Source: Spirosoma panaciterrae DSM 21099 (GTDB lineage: Bacteria; Bacteroidota; Bacteroidia; Cytophagales; Spirosomataceae). Taken from it: a stretch of 64,000 nt of DNA. This document shows, piece by piece, positions 33,461 through 42,812 of this stretch. Each line of letters opens with the position of its first letter. Position 1 is the first letter of the stretch. The position numbers and the translations under genes are program-made. The stretch covers positions 124,001 to 188,000 of the forward strand of contig NZ_KB893180.1 in NCBI RefSeq assembly GCF_000374025.1, read 5' to 3'. The notes beneath the pieces are model-generated. The model worked only from the letters and a program-made list of their open reading frames with translations. It was not told the origin of the DNA and made no database searches.

Positions 33461-35203
33461 ATGAACCGGCCTGGCATTTCTTTCTCTATAGCAATCATCT
33501 GGCTATCAACCCTTTCGCTTTACGGTCAATCAATTGGGAAAGGGGATCGGATTACAGGCCCTAATTTTGCCACCCGCAGCCCGGTATTAGGACAGCATGG
33601 TATGGTGGCGACCAGTCATCCACTGGCTACGCAAATCGGCCTTGATATTCTGAAACAGGGCGGCACAGCTGTCGATGCCGCCATTGCCGCGAATGCTGCT
33701 CTAGGTGTTATAGAACCCAATAACGGCGGCATCGGTGGCGATCTCTTTGCTATTGTCTGGGCGGCAAAAGACAAGAAACTGTACGGCCTGAATGCCAGTG
33801 GCCGATCTCCTAAAGGACTGACCTACGAAGCCTTGCAGAAATTACTGGGCGATAAAAAACAGCTTCCGCTCTACGGCCCGTTATCGGTTTCGGTACCGGG
33901 CGCAGTGGATGGTTGGTTTCAATTGCATCAGCGGTTTGGCAAATTGCCCATGCGTACCTTGTTGGCTCCCAGCATTCGCTACGCCCGCGAAGGGGCTCCG
34001 GTGCCGCAGGTAATTGCCTATTCCTGGCAGGTAGCCGCCAACCGATTGGCTGCCAGTGAAGCCATTATCCAGTCGTTCGATAATTTCCGCAAAACCTTTT
34101 TCATCAACGGCAAAGCACCTGTTGAAGGGCAGTTGTTCCGCAACCCTGATCTGGCAACTACTTACGAAAAAATTGTGGCAGGTGGACGGGATGCCTTTTA
34201 TAAAGGAAGCATTGCCGACGCAATTGATCGCTACGCGCAACGAGCGGGTTTGTACCTGCGAAAGGCGGATTTAGCGGCTCACCAAAGTACCTGGATCGAG
34301 CCCGTTTCGGTGAATTACCGGGGCTATGACGTGTATGAGTTGCCGCCCAATGGCCAGGGAATTTCGGTGCTGGAAATGTTGAATATACTGGAGGGGTATG
34401 ACCTGAAAAAACTGGGTCACAATAGCGCCGATTACCTCCATCTGCTGGTTGAAGCCAAGAAGTTGGCCTTTGAAGATCGCGCCCGATACTATGCCGACCC
34501 TGATTTTGCGAAAGCTTCTATAAAGTGGCTGCTCACGAAAGACTACGCAGCCCGACGACGGAAACTGATTGACCCGAAAAAAGCCTCTGAACATCTCGAC
34601 GCTGGCGATCCGGCCCTTCGTACGGGCGATACCGTCTACTTAACCGTAGCTGATAATGAGGGAAATATGGTATCACTGATCCAGAGCAACATGCTGGAGT
34701 TTGGCAGTGGCCTGGTACCGGATGGACTTGGCTTTGTTCTGCACAACCGGGGCACCAGCTTTACGATGCAACCCGGCCACGCGAATATATATGCACCTGG
34801 GAAGCGCCCTTTCAACACCATCATACCCGGCTTTGTCCTGAAAAATGGCGAGCCGTTTCTGAGTTTCGGGGTTATGGGTGGGGCTATGCAGCCTCAGGGC
34901 CATTTGCAGGTTTTGTGCAACATCATCGACTTTGGTATGAACGTGCAGGAAGCGGGGGATGCGGCCCGGTTCAGCCACTCGGGTAGCAGTGAACCCATTG
35001 GCACGCTCATGACCGACGGTGGTCGACTGGCCCTGGAAAGTGGTATCAGCAAGGAGGTCCGCGATGAGCTGGAAAAACGGGGGCACCATCTGGCACCAAC
35101 CGATTTTTTTGGAGGCTATCAGGCTATTCAATGGGATGCTGTCAATCGAATTTATCGGGGGGCATCCGAAATGCGGAAAGACGGGCAGGCAGCAGGCTAT
35201 TAA
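33461..35203 (+). CDS. ggt: Gamma-glutamyltransferase
   Basis: A 580-residue exported N-terminal nucleophile hydrolase that transfers or hydrolyses the gamma-glutamyl group of glutathione. A signal peptide occupies residues 1-22. Family blocks are ATSHPLATQIGLDILKQGG, DAAIAANAALGVIEPNNGG, GVIEPNNGGIGGDLFAIVW and NASGRSPKG. The autoprocessing threonine is most likely Thr391 in GDTVYLTVAD, giving large and small subunits. YLTVADNEGNMVSLIQSN and FGVMGGAMQPQGHLQ confirm the small subunit. Confidence 0.94.
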   Translation: MNRPGISFSIAIIWLSTLSLYGQSIGKGDRITGPNFATRSPVLGQHGMVATSHPLATQIGLDILKQGGTAVDAAIAANAALGVIEPNNGGIGGDLFAIVWAAKDKKLYGLNASGRSPKGLTYEALQKLLGDKKQLPLYGPLSVSVPGAVDGWFQLHQRFGKLPMRTLLAPSIRYAREGAPVPQVIAYSWQVAANRLAASEAIIQSFDNFRKTFFINGKAPVEGQLFRNPDLATTYEKIVAGGRDAFYKGSIADAIDRYAQRAGLYLRKADLAAHQSTWIEPVSVNYRGYDVYELPPNGQGISVLEMLNILEGYDLKKLGHNSADYLHLLVEAKKLAFEDRARYYADPDFAKASIKWLLTKDYAARRRKLIDPKKASEHLDAGDPALRTGDTVYLTVADNEGNMVSLIQSNMLEFGSGLVPDGLGFVLHNRGTSFTMQPGHANIYAPGKRPFNTIIPGFVLKNGEPFLSFGVMGGAMQPQGHLQVLCNIIDFGMNVQEAGDAARFSHSGSSEPIGTLMTDGGRLALESGISKEVRDELEKRGHHLAPTDFFGGYQAIQWDAVNRIYRGASEMRKDGQAAGY

Positions 35204-35268
35204 TCCGTACATTCGTATCGTTTTGATTTACAGCAAACTGAGCCCTGCAAACGCTTCCATCTTTCCAT

Positions 35269-36003
35269 ATGGCGAAGAAATCAACTTCCGCAGACCCTAA
35301 GCCTACTACAAGCCCGAGCAAAGTCCTTCAACTTATCCGTGAAAAATGGCCGGAATATGTTCTGGAAGTCGTTGTCATTATTTTCAGTATAACCATCTCA
35401 TTTGCCTTCGATGAATGGAAAGACGAGCGACACAAACGTGAGTTGGAGCAAACCTACCTGAAAGGACTTTACAGTGACATTCAGACCGATATAAGCCAAC
35501 TCGGTGAAGTAATTGCTGAAACGAAACAGGTTGTTCAGATAGCTACCAAACTCACTACGGTAACTCCCCAATCCCCTACCATCGACTATCATCAATTTGT
35601 TAGCGATGTGCGGTTCATCTTTAAACGGCCCCGGTTTGTTGCTGAGGATGCGACTTTCTCCGACTTAAAAAGTACGGGCAATATGCAGGTTATCAGCAAG
35701 TTCCCCTTAAAACAAGCCCTGTTTGATTACTACAAGCAATATGAAACGATCGGTCGGGTGGAAACGGCTGAACTGGAAACAACGAACACAATTATAGGTC
35801 CCTATCTGCTTGCCCGCCTTCCACTGGCCGAGCAAGCAAGTCAACCACCGAAATCGAACTGGACGGCAGTCATGACCGAGACAGCTTACCAAAACGCCGT
35901 ATTGGTACGTCGGGCAACGCGAGAGGAGTTACTTCAGGACTACCAGCAATCGCTCCGGTTAGGCAAGGCCATATTAGCTTCGATCAAATCACAGCTGAAC
36001 TAG
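35269..36003 (+). CDS. Single-helix membrane protein, DUF6090-like
   Basis: A 244-residue protein with a basic N-terminus, one membrane helix (YVLEVVVIIFSITISFAF at about residues 28-45) directly followed by DEWKDERHKRELEQTYLKGL, and a long helical C-terminal domain. This arrangement is common among Bacteroidota proteins annotated DUF6090; I am moderately confident of that. The function is unknown. It follows ggt by 65 bases, so read-through is possible. Confidence 0.62.
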   Translation: MAKKSTSADPKPTTSPSKVLQLIREKWPEYVLEVVVIIFSITISFAFDEWKDERHKRELEQTYLKGLYSDIQTDISQLGEVIAETKQVVQIATKLTTVTPQSPTIDYHQFVSDVRFIFKRPRFVAEDATFSDLKSTGNMQVISKFPLKQALFDYYKQYETIGRVETAELETTNTIIGPYLLARLPLAEQASQPPKSNWTAVMTETAYQNAVLVRRATREELLQDYQQSLRLGKAILASIKSQLN

Positions 36004-36184
36004 AGCGTCAGACATCATTCACTTTGCACGTATTTATCCCAAAGCGACAATTCCCCACAAAAACTGTAGAAAAATAGTACCATTCTGATAAGTATCAATC
36101 CGTATCCTGTTGATAGTCAGAATATGGCACAGATTTAGATACCATTATTGCTAATCAACTAATTTATATTAACCACAAAGCGAT

Positions 36185-36823
36185 ATGGCCTCTCTGGGAG
36201 AACGAATTGCGAGTTTTTTTAGCGGGAACGACTCCACGGCTGATGAAGGGCTCCGTGACCTGTTTATTACCAACTTGAAAAGTGTATACTATACCGAAAA
36301 GCGAGCGGTCGATGCACTGGCAGATCAGGCAGAGGCCAGCACGACCGACGAAGTAGGGCAGGCTTTTATTAATCACGAACAGCAAAGCCGAAATCAGGTT
36401 GAACGGCTGGAAGAAATATTTAGAATTATCGGCATTCGGGCCGAAGAGCATAAGTCTGGCGCCATAGATGGATTGATCCATGACGCTCACTGGGTCATTA
36501 CCAATACGGAACCCGGTTCGCTTACCCGCGATGCCGGGCTGATTATTGCGGCTCAGGCTATTGAACACTACGAAATTGCTATTTACGGCTCACTTCTAAC
36601 ACTGGCTCATGTGCTCGATTTTACGCAATCGGCTGAGCTTCTGGCTGTGACACTGGAAGAAGAAAAGGAAACCGACCGAAAACTGACCGCTCTGGCCGAA
36701 TCCTTTATTAACAGTGGGTCTAAAGAAGAAGAGGAGCATCATCCGGGTAGCCATCACGCTAGCTTGAATTCCAATTTCGGTTCAGGCTCAGACGTTACGC
36801 TAGGGGGCCCATTGGGCGTCTAA
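36185..36823 (+). CDS. Ferritin-like DUF892 (YciE/YciF) protein
   Basis: A 212-residue protein. The core is a four-helix ferritin-like bundle: DLFITNLKSVYYTEKRAVDAL, INHEQQSRNQVERLEEIFRI, AAQAIEHYEIAIYGSLLTLA, and AVTLEEEKETDRKLTALAES. The Glu/His pairs in these helices are the expected di-metal ligands. A histidine/serine-rich tail (about 180-212) is unusual. YciF-type proteins are linked to stress responses; the exact role is unclear. The gene is followed by a clear terminator. Confidence 0.88.
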   Translation: MASLGERIASFFSGNDSTADEGLRDLFITNLKSVYYTEKRAVDALADQAEASTTDEVGQAFINHEQQSRNQVERLEEIFRIIGIRAEEHKSGAIDGLIHDAHWVITNTEPGSLTRDAGLIIAAQAIEHYEIAIYGSLLTLAHVLDFTQSAELLAVTLEEEKETDRKLTALAESFINSGSKEEEEHHPGSHHASLNSNFGSGSDVTLGGPLGV

Positions 36824-36845
36824 GTTGATACATACGGTATTTTCG

Positions 36846-36879
36846 CCGGGAATACGATGAACTCGTATTCCCGGTTTTT
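36846..36879 (+). terminator. Intrinsic terminator after the YciF-like gene
   Basis: CCGGGAATACGA (36846-36857) pairs perfectly with TCGTATTCCCGG (36863-36874) and is followed by TTTTTG. Confidence 0.9.
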
Positions 36880-36962
36880 GTTTGTGCTTACCGCTCTTCT
36901 AAATTTAAAGGACAACTTACCTGTTTTTTAGTAGTTTGCGCTCATTGCTAGTTAGAATCAAT

Positions 36963-38861
36963 ATGCGAATCATTCCCTTTTTCATGATACGGCCGTTGCT
37001 GTTTACCCTGTTGATAGTCGCCAGCGTAAGCGTTGTGCAGAGTCAAAGTCTGTATATGCCGCGAAATATTAAACAGGCCTACCAAAAAGGTACTCGTTCA
37101 ATGGATGGAAAACCCGGCAAAAACTACTGGCAGAACTCGGCTCGCTATGCCATTACCATTACGGCAACCCCACCCAATCGGACCGTGCGGGGAACGGAAG
37201 ATATTACCTACACCAACAATAGCCCCGATACGTTAACCCTCCTTGTTTTTAAGTTGATCCTTAATAGTCACCAGCCGGGTGCGATCCGACAGGCACCAGC
37301 CTCGCCCGACTACCTGACGTCGGGCATTCATATCGACAGATACAGTGAAAATGGTACTGCTAAAAACTGGCGGAATGCTGGTTCAGCCACCTGGCGGCAG
37401 GTTGTACTGACCAAACCACTGATGCCGCGCGATTCGGTAAAGCTCTCCTTCGATTGGCACTTCGACATATCGCTGGAAAGCAACCGCGAAGGTATGCTCG
37501 ACTCAACCACGTTCTTTCTGGCCTATTTCTACCCCCGTATTGCCGTGATGGACGACTATTACGGCTGGGATCGCACCACATTCACCGAAGCGCAGGAGTT
37601 TTATAACGACTTCAACGACTACACCCTGACCGTAAACGTCCCGAAAGATTATGTGGTCTGGGCTACGGGCGATTTGCAGAATGCCTCTGAGGTACTGCAA
37701 CCGGCCATTGCCAAACGCCTGAACGAGTCGATGACGACGGACTCGATTATCCACGTAGCCACCCTGGCCGATATGACTGGCAGGCAGGTTACGGCCCAGC
37801 AAACCACTAATAGCTGGCAATGGAAGGCCAATGATGTACCGGATATGGCGCTGTGTATCAGTGATCACTACGTCTGGGATGCGTCCAGTGTGGTCGTTGA
37901 TAAAAAGACAAACCGCCGGGCCAGCGTACAGGCGGCTTTTCTGGACAATGCGGCCGATTTTCACCAGATGGTCCGCTTCGGCCGTCATGCGCTCGACTGG
38001 TTTTCGAACAACCTGCCCGGTGTTCCTTATCCCTACCCCAAAACAACCCTCGTGCAGGGCTTTGCCGATATGGAATACCCGATGCTGGTCAACGACAGCA
38101 GCACACCCGATCTGAATTTCTCGCGCTTCGTGGCCGAGCATGAACTGGCTCATACCTGGTTTCCATTTTACATGGGTATCAATGAAACTCGCTACGGATT
38201 TATGGACGAGGGTTGGACCACCGCCTTCGAATACCTCATTAGTCAGGCCGATCTGGGGTATGAGCAGGCCACGAAAAACTTTTTGAATTTCCGGGTCAAT
38301 AGCTGGATCAAAGATCCATCGGCCGAGCAGGACCTGCCTATCATCACCCCAGCCAATATTCTGAGCGGTGCGGCTTTAGGCAATAACGAATACGGTAAAG
38401 CGGCACTGGGGTATCTGGCCCTCAAGGATTTGCTTGGTGAAGTTGAATTCAAGAAAAGCCTGCACACCTTTATCGACCGTTGGCATGGTAAACACCCAAC
38501 CCCCTGGGACATGTTTTTCAGCTTCAACAATGCATCGGGCAAAGACCTCAACTGGTTCTGGAACAACTGGTTCTTCAGCCATAACTACATCGACCTGGCC
38601 ATTCAGAAGGTAGAGTCTTCGGCCTCACAGACCACCGTCACGCTTCAGAATATCGGTGGGTTTGCCGTGCCGGTCGATGTGGTGGTCACCTTTGTTGATG
38701 GTACGAAAGGCACTTTCCACCAGACTCCGGCTATCTGGCAGGCCAATCAAAAACAGGCACTTGTAAAGCTTCCGATCAAAAAGAAAATTCAGTCGGTAAG
38801 TTTAACGAGCGGGGTATTTATGGATGCGGATGCGAAAAATAATAGTTGGCCAGTCCATTGA
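36963..38861 (+). CDS. M1 family zinc metallopeptidase (aminopeptidase)
   Basis: About 632 residues from the ATG at 36963, which begins a proper signal peptide; a TTG start 27 bases upstream is less likely. The zinc site HELAH (His393, Glu394, His397) and the third ligand Glu416 in GFMDEGWT have the 18-residue spacing of gluzincins. The N-terminal beta domain (TPPNRTVRGTEDITYTNNS) and the GFADMEYPMLVND substrate loop, in place of GAMEN, fit Bacteroidota M1 members. The last 44 bases overlap the convergent arylamine acetyltransferase gene. Confidence 0.93.
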   Translation: MRIIPFFMIRPLLFTLLIVASVSVVQSQSLYMPRNIKQAYQKGTRSMDGKPGKNYWQNSARYAITITATPPNRTVRGTEDITYTNNSPDTLTLLVFKLILNSHQPGAIRQAPASPDYLTSGIHIDRYSENGTAKNWRNAGSATWRQVVLTKPLMPRDSVKLSFDWHFDISLESNREGMLDSTTFFLAYFYPRIAVMDDYYGWDRTTFTEAQEFYNDFNDYTLTVNVPKDYVVWATGDLQNASEVLQPAIAKRLNESMTTDSIIHVATLADMTGRQVTAQQTTNSWQWKANDVPDMALCISDHYVWDASSVVVDKKTNRRASVQAAFLDNAADFHQMVRFGRHALDWFSNNLPGVPYPYPKTTLVQGFADMEYPMLVNDSSTPDLNFSRFVAEHELAHTWFPFYMGINETRYGFMDEGWTTAFEYLISQADLGYEQATKNFLNFRVNSWIKDPSAEQDLPIITPANILSGAALGNNEYGKAALGYLALKDLLGEVEFKKSLHTFIDRWHGKHPTPWDMFFSFNNASGKDLNWFWNNWFFSHNYIDLAIQKVESSASQTTVTLQNIGGFAVPVDVVVTFVDGTKGTFHQTPAIWQANQKQALVKLPIKKKIQSVSLTSGVFMDADAKNNSWPVH

Positions 38862-39696
38862 TCGGCGTCCGAAAACTCGATTCACTGGCCTGTACGGCGA
38901 ACAGCAGCACCTCGGGGCGAAGCGCGTAAATATCCCAATTCATCCGAATACCAAAGTGCGTTTCCAGTAAGTATTCAAAGTCATCGGCATCGTCGACGGG
39001 CTGTTCCATTATCCGACCGTGCTCCGTAATTTTTAGCGTATCGTCGGTGAGCGTGATCCGTCCGTTTGCCGTTACGAGCGTACAGAGCATGTTCTGCGTG
39101 AAGTACGATGCGGATGAGGTCTGGTGATAGCGGCACATACTTCTGAAATCGGACAGTTGCCGCGACACAGTGGTAAAGATGTACGAAGGTACCCAACTAC
39201 CCGTTTCTTGCTGTTGATGGATGGCCCAGTAGTCGGTGTTGTAGGGACTGACCAGGTAGTTACCTGTTCGATCTTCCAGAATCTGCCCCGGCCGAATCGC
39301 GATTGGATGGAGCGGAAACCGACGGCCAAACCCCACGTCGACCAGCCAGTCTGTATTGTCCAGACGAACAGCAATGGCCGCGTGATCAAACTCATCGTTG
39401 AACCCCTTTTCCGGTTCATACACCCGACCCGAAACCAGTTTGGCCGTAAACCCTATAGCCCGCAATAGTTCGCAGAAAAGCCCATTTAGCTCATAACAAA
39501 ATCCACCCCGTTTTTTCGTAATGAGTTTCGTAAACAGAGCATCGGCATCCAGCACAATATCCCGACCGTAGTGAATGTCCAGGTTTTCGAGCGGTATGTG
39601 CAACAGATGCTGGTAATGGAGTTTTCGTAGGGTTTCAATCGAAACCTCCAGGTGGCCGTTGTACTGAATTCGGGTTAGATAAGCGCTGACGTTCAT
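38818..39696 (-). CDS. nat: Arylamine N-acetyltransferase
   Basis: About 292 residues from the ATG at 39696 (MNVSAYLTRIQYNG); an upstream in-frame TTG at 39723 is rejected. The catalytic triad is visible as Cys67 in KRGGFCYELNGLF, His105 in EFDHAAIAV and Asp120 in LVDVGFG. The family transfers acetyl from acetyl-CoA to aromatic amines and hydrazines. The length is slightly above the usual 275-280. The 3' end overlaps the M1 peptidase gene by 44 bases on the opposite strand, and the two coding ends look intact. Confidence 0.93.
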   Translation of the reverse strand: MNVSAYLTRIQYNGHLEVSIETLRKLHYQHLLHIPLENLDIHYGRDIVLDADALFTKLITKKRGGFCYELNGLFCELLRAIGFTAKLVSGRVYEPEKGFNDEFDHAAIAVRLDNTDWLVDVGFGRRFPLHPIAIRPGQILEDRTGNYLVSPYNTDYWAIHQQQETGSWVPSYIFTTVSRQLSDFRSMCRYHQTSSASYFTQNMLCTLVTANGRITLTDDTLKITEHGRIMEQPVDDADDFEYLLETHFGIRMNWDIYALRPEVLLFAVQASESSFRTPINGLANYYFSHPHP

Positions 39697-39912
39697 CGGT
39701 GTTGTTCGGATTACAGTCTGCAAATTAGCCGGCTCTCAAACGGTTGCCTATCCCCTATTGCCTGAAGTGTACGAATCGATGGTTCAACTGCCCAATTACG
39801 CTATTCAGACGTCGCTACCCTTTCTTCAGGAAAACCTAACAATATTTTGGAAGGTGGAACAATCGGTAACGTCTGAGCGTCTATACCAATAAGTCCCCCT
39901 CCTCCTGAGCGT

Positions 39913-41148
39913 ATGACTCGCCGACAGCATTTTGTTATTATCCTGATTCTGGGCACCTTGTCCACGATCAGTCCGTTTTCCATCGACATGTACCTGCCGG
40001 GTTTTCCTGCCATTGCCCGCGATCTGCATACATCCATTGCCCAGGTACAATTATCCCTGACGGCCTATCTGATTGGCATTTCATTGGGGCAACTTCTGTA
40101 TGGCCCTCTACTGGACCGATTCGGGCGTAAACTCCCTTTGTATGCCGGTCTGGTGGTGTATGTACTGGCTTCCGTTGGTTGTGCCATGGCCACTTCGATC
40201 GAAACACTGATCGCGATGCGGCTCATTCAGGCGCTGGGGGGTTGCGTTGGGCTGGTAGCTGCGCAGGCGCTGGTTCGTGATTTGTTTCCGGTGAATCAGA
40301 TTGCCCAGATCTTTTCCCTGCTCATACTGGTTGTTGCTGTGTCGCCGATGATAGCCCCTACGGTGGGCGGGTACGCATCTGAATTACTGGGCTGGCATTC
40401 CATTTTTATCATCCTGGCCGTTATTACGGTTCTGATTCTGGTCAGTTCCTACTTTGCCTTGCCCGACGGGAAACCTGCCGATCCTTCGCTATCGCTTCGG
40501 CCCAAAGCTGTGTTAGGCAGCTTTCTGATGGTATTGAGGCAACCGCAATTTTTGACCTATGCCCTGGTAGGTGGTATTGCAACAGCCGCCCCCTTTGCCT
40601 ATCTGGCGGGTTCGTCGGATGTGTTCATCAACATTTACCATACGAGTCCTCAAGAGTACGGATGGATATTTGCGTTTTTGTCCATAGCGGTCATTGCACC
40701 CACTCAGTTGAATCGCTTTTTTCTGAAACGATTTACCAGTGAGCAAATCATTTTTGCTACGCTACTTTATCAGTCGGTTATTGGTCTGATAATGGTCTTT
40801 GGAACCTGGGCAGGCTGGTATGGCCAATACGGCCTCATTACGATCTTATTTCTGTTTCTATGCGGCCAAAACATAACGGGTCCCAATGCCTCGGCCCTGT
40901 CGCTGGCTCCGTTTGAGCGTCATGCAGGCAGTGCTGCCGCCCTGATGGGTAGCTTTCGAATGGGTATTGGTGCCTGTGTTTCGGGAGCCGTCAGCTTTTT
41001 TCATAACCATACCGCCATTCCGATGGTCAGTGTTATGACGGCCTGTGTGGTCAGTAGCCTATTCATCCTCCTGCTTGGTAGTCAGGTGATCAAGCACCGA
41101 CGCAAACGAACGAATGTCGATGAACCAATGGCCGAGGTAATGCTATAA
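39913..41148 (+). CDS. Bcr/CflA family multidrug efflux MFS transporter
   Basis: A 411-residue twelve-helix transporter. The opening SPFSIDMYLPGFPAIARDL and the loop motif YGPLLDRFGRKLPLYAGL are diagnostic of the Bcr/CflA subfamily, which exports drugs such as bicyclomycin and chloramphenicol or amino-acid derivatives. ALGGCVGLVAAQALVRDLF lies in helix 4. It stands alone and is followed by a 22-bp perfect stem-loop. The actual substrate is unknown. Confidence 0.92.
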   Translation: MTRRQHFVIILILGTLSTISPFSIDMYLPGFPAIARDLHTSIAQVQLSLTAYLIGISLGQLLYGPLLDRFGRKLPLYAGLVVYVLASVGCAMATSIETLIAMRLIQALGGCVGLVAAQALVRDLFPVNQIAQIFSLLILVVAVSPMIAPTVGGYASELLGWHSIFIILAVITVLILVSSYFALPDGKPADPSLSLRPKAVLGSFLMVLRQPQFLTYALVGGIATAAPFAYLAGSSDVFINIYHTSPQEYGWIFAFLSIAVIAPTQLNRFFLKRFTSEQIIFATLLYQSVIGLIMVFGTWAGWYGQYGLITILFLFLCGQNITGPNASALSLAPFERHAGSAAALMGSFRMGIGACVSGAVSFFHNHTAIPMVSVMTACVVSSLFILLLGSQVIKHRRKRTNVDEPMAEVML

Positions 41149-41156
41149 CTTCTTCA

Positions 41157-41210
41157 CTTTTTGCTCTTCCGACGAAGCCATACATTCAGCTTCGTCGGAA
41201 GAGCAAAAAG
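41157..41210. terminator. Perfect 22-bp stem-loop between convergent genes
   Basis: CTTTTTGCTCTTCCGACGAA... (41157-41178) is exactly complementary to 41189-41210 around a ten-base loop. The stem ends in an A/T run on either strand, as expected for a bidirectional terminator of the Bcr-type gene and the NTF2-like gene. Confidence 0.85.
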
Positions 41211-41218
41211 CTTCACCA

Positions 41219-41674
41219 CTAATTCTTCACCTGCACGGGTAAATCTTCGAGCTGGGCGTAGCTAAGTTTCCAGGTATTGTCAGCTCCTTTTTTCCAGAGC
41301 AGAATATAATTCCCTTCGCCATACGCATGCGGGTCTTTCGGATTCAGCGGCAACACATCGACGGAAAAAGTACCGGCTTCGTAAGCGGTTTGGGTATCGG
41401 TGCCCGAACTAACCACATTTGTTTTCAGATCAGACAGTGTAGGTAAGGTTTCGCGTACCCATTTATCAGCAACCTCCCCTTTGCCTTTGAAATGCGTGTT
41501 GCCTTGCAGAAAATGGGCATCGTCGGCCAGAAAGGAAATGATTTTTGACGAGTCCTTATCGTTCCAGGCATTGATAAACTGGCGATTAAGTTCTTGAATA
41601 TTAACCGTTTCTCCAGACTTTGAACAAGATGTAAACAGCACAGCTGCGAACAGTGTGCACATAAAAGCTTTCAT
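41219..41674 (-). CDS. NTF2/SnoaL-like lipoprotein
   Basis: A 151-residue lipoprotein. The lipobox LFTSC (cysteine at about 17) follows a short signal. The mature part has the DUF4440/SnoaL-like pattern: ELNRQFINAWNDKDSSKIIS, FLADDAHFLQG, KGEVADKWVRETL, and beta strands ending YILLWKKGADNTWKLSYAQL. The fold is a cone-shaped ligand-binding or enzyme scaffold; no catalytic residues can be assigned. Confidence 0.83.
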   Translation of the reverse strand: MKAFMCTLFAAVLFTSCSKSGETVNIQELNRQFINAWNDKDSSKIISFLADDAHFLQGNTHFKGKGEVADKWVRETLPTLSDLKTNVVSSGTDTQTAYEAGTFSVDVLPLNPKDPHAYGEGNYILLWKKGADNTWKLSYAQLEDLPVQVKN

Positions 41675-41856
41675 AACATAACGTTTTAGGTGAATGATGA
41701 GTCAGACACGCGGCCCAGTAGTCTGTTCTGAACACTGGCTCATCGTGCATGACGGATAACGTACCTATTCCTAATGGACCAGGTATGATCAGATACCGTT
41801 AGGAATTGATCACATCTGACAACTCCTAACGGCAAGCTACTGTTTTTGAAAAGAGC

Positions 41857-42561
41857 CTACCAGCTTTTCCGACGGTATTCGGAGGTAGGATACGGCGATG
41901 AAGGGTCACCGTAGGTATCATTGGGCAGAAAACCCGACTTAAGTACATAAGACGCAACAACCTGCGTTGTATCGACCAGACTAACGGGTTGCCCCTGGGC
42001 ACCAGCCACTGCTTCCATACCGGGTCTGACAGACTGGGTCGGTGCCGTTTTCTGAGCTACGGCTCTAGCCTGTTCAGCGTGGTTAGCAGCCGCCCGGTCG
42101 GCAGCCGCTTTTTGGGCTGCGGCCCGTTCAGCAGCCGCAATTCGGGCCGCTTCTGCTTTTTTCTTATTGTCGATATGCTTACCAATGGCGTATCCGGCAG
42201 CGCCCCCAGCTACCCCACCAATGACGCCACCAACCGCCCGATTGCGTTTGTTGATAATGGCGCCTGCAGCCGCACCAGCACCGACACCAATGGCCGTTCC
42301 TTTAGCCTGAGGGCTCCAGCGACGTTTCGCATTTTTGCCGATGGCGTACCCGGCTGCACCACCTGCCACACCACCTACTACTCCGCCAACAACGCGGTTC
42401 TGTTTATTGATAATGGCTCCCAGGGCGGCTCCTGCACCAGCACCAATTACGGCTCCCTTTGTACCTGACCCCCATCCTTTTACGGACTGGGCCTCGGCCA
42501 ACTGACTGAAGGGCACGACTGCAAGCCCAACCAGGGCAACAATCTGATGTATGGTTTTCAT
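41857..42561 (-). CDS. Glycine-zipper protein with internal duplication
   Basis: A 234-residue exported protein (signal to about 25). It contains two nearly identical repeats of about 44 residues (36-79 and 88-131), each with GAxxGxGAGAAxGAIINK followed by GGVAGGAAGYAIGK. These are YMGG/OmpA-type glycine zippers, which insert in or associate with membranes. A strongly alanine-rich coiled region with basic residues (135-172) follows, then a polar tail ending TSEYRRKSW. It is probably an outer-membrane or envelope-stress protein. It is AT-flanked and monocistronic. Confidence 0.78.
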   Translation of the reverse strand: MKTIHQIVALVGLAVVPFSQLAEAQSVKGWGSGTKGAVIGAGAGAALGAIINKQNRVVGGVVGGVAGGAAGYAIGKNAKRRWSPQAKGTAIGVGAGAAAGAIINKRNRAVGGVIGGVAGGAAGYAIGKHIDNKKKAEAARIAAAERAAAQKAAADRAAANHAEQARAVAQKTAPTQSVRPGMEAVAGAQGQPVSLVDTTQVVASYVLKSGFLPNDTYGDPSSPYPTSEYRRKSW

Positions 42562-42812
42562 AACGGTTTCTGTTTAATGGATACGATGGATGTTAATTTC
42601 CAAATAACGTAGACTACTACATCATTGTTTACGGTAAGATTCTTTCCGCACTTAAAGGTTTAATCAGAAGATCCATCGTATCTATCCTCATGCTGACCCT
42701 CCGCAATTGCTTTACGGCAAAAAAACGCCTGAAACCAATAAACAGCCCAAAAAAGAAAATCGCCGTAGCTACTCGATCAGGTAACTACGGCGAATCGAAA
42801 TCGGGCTATGGT

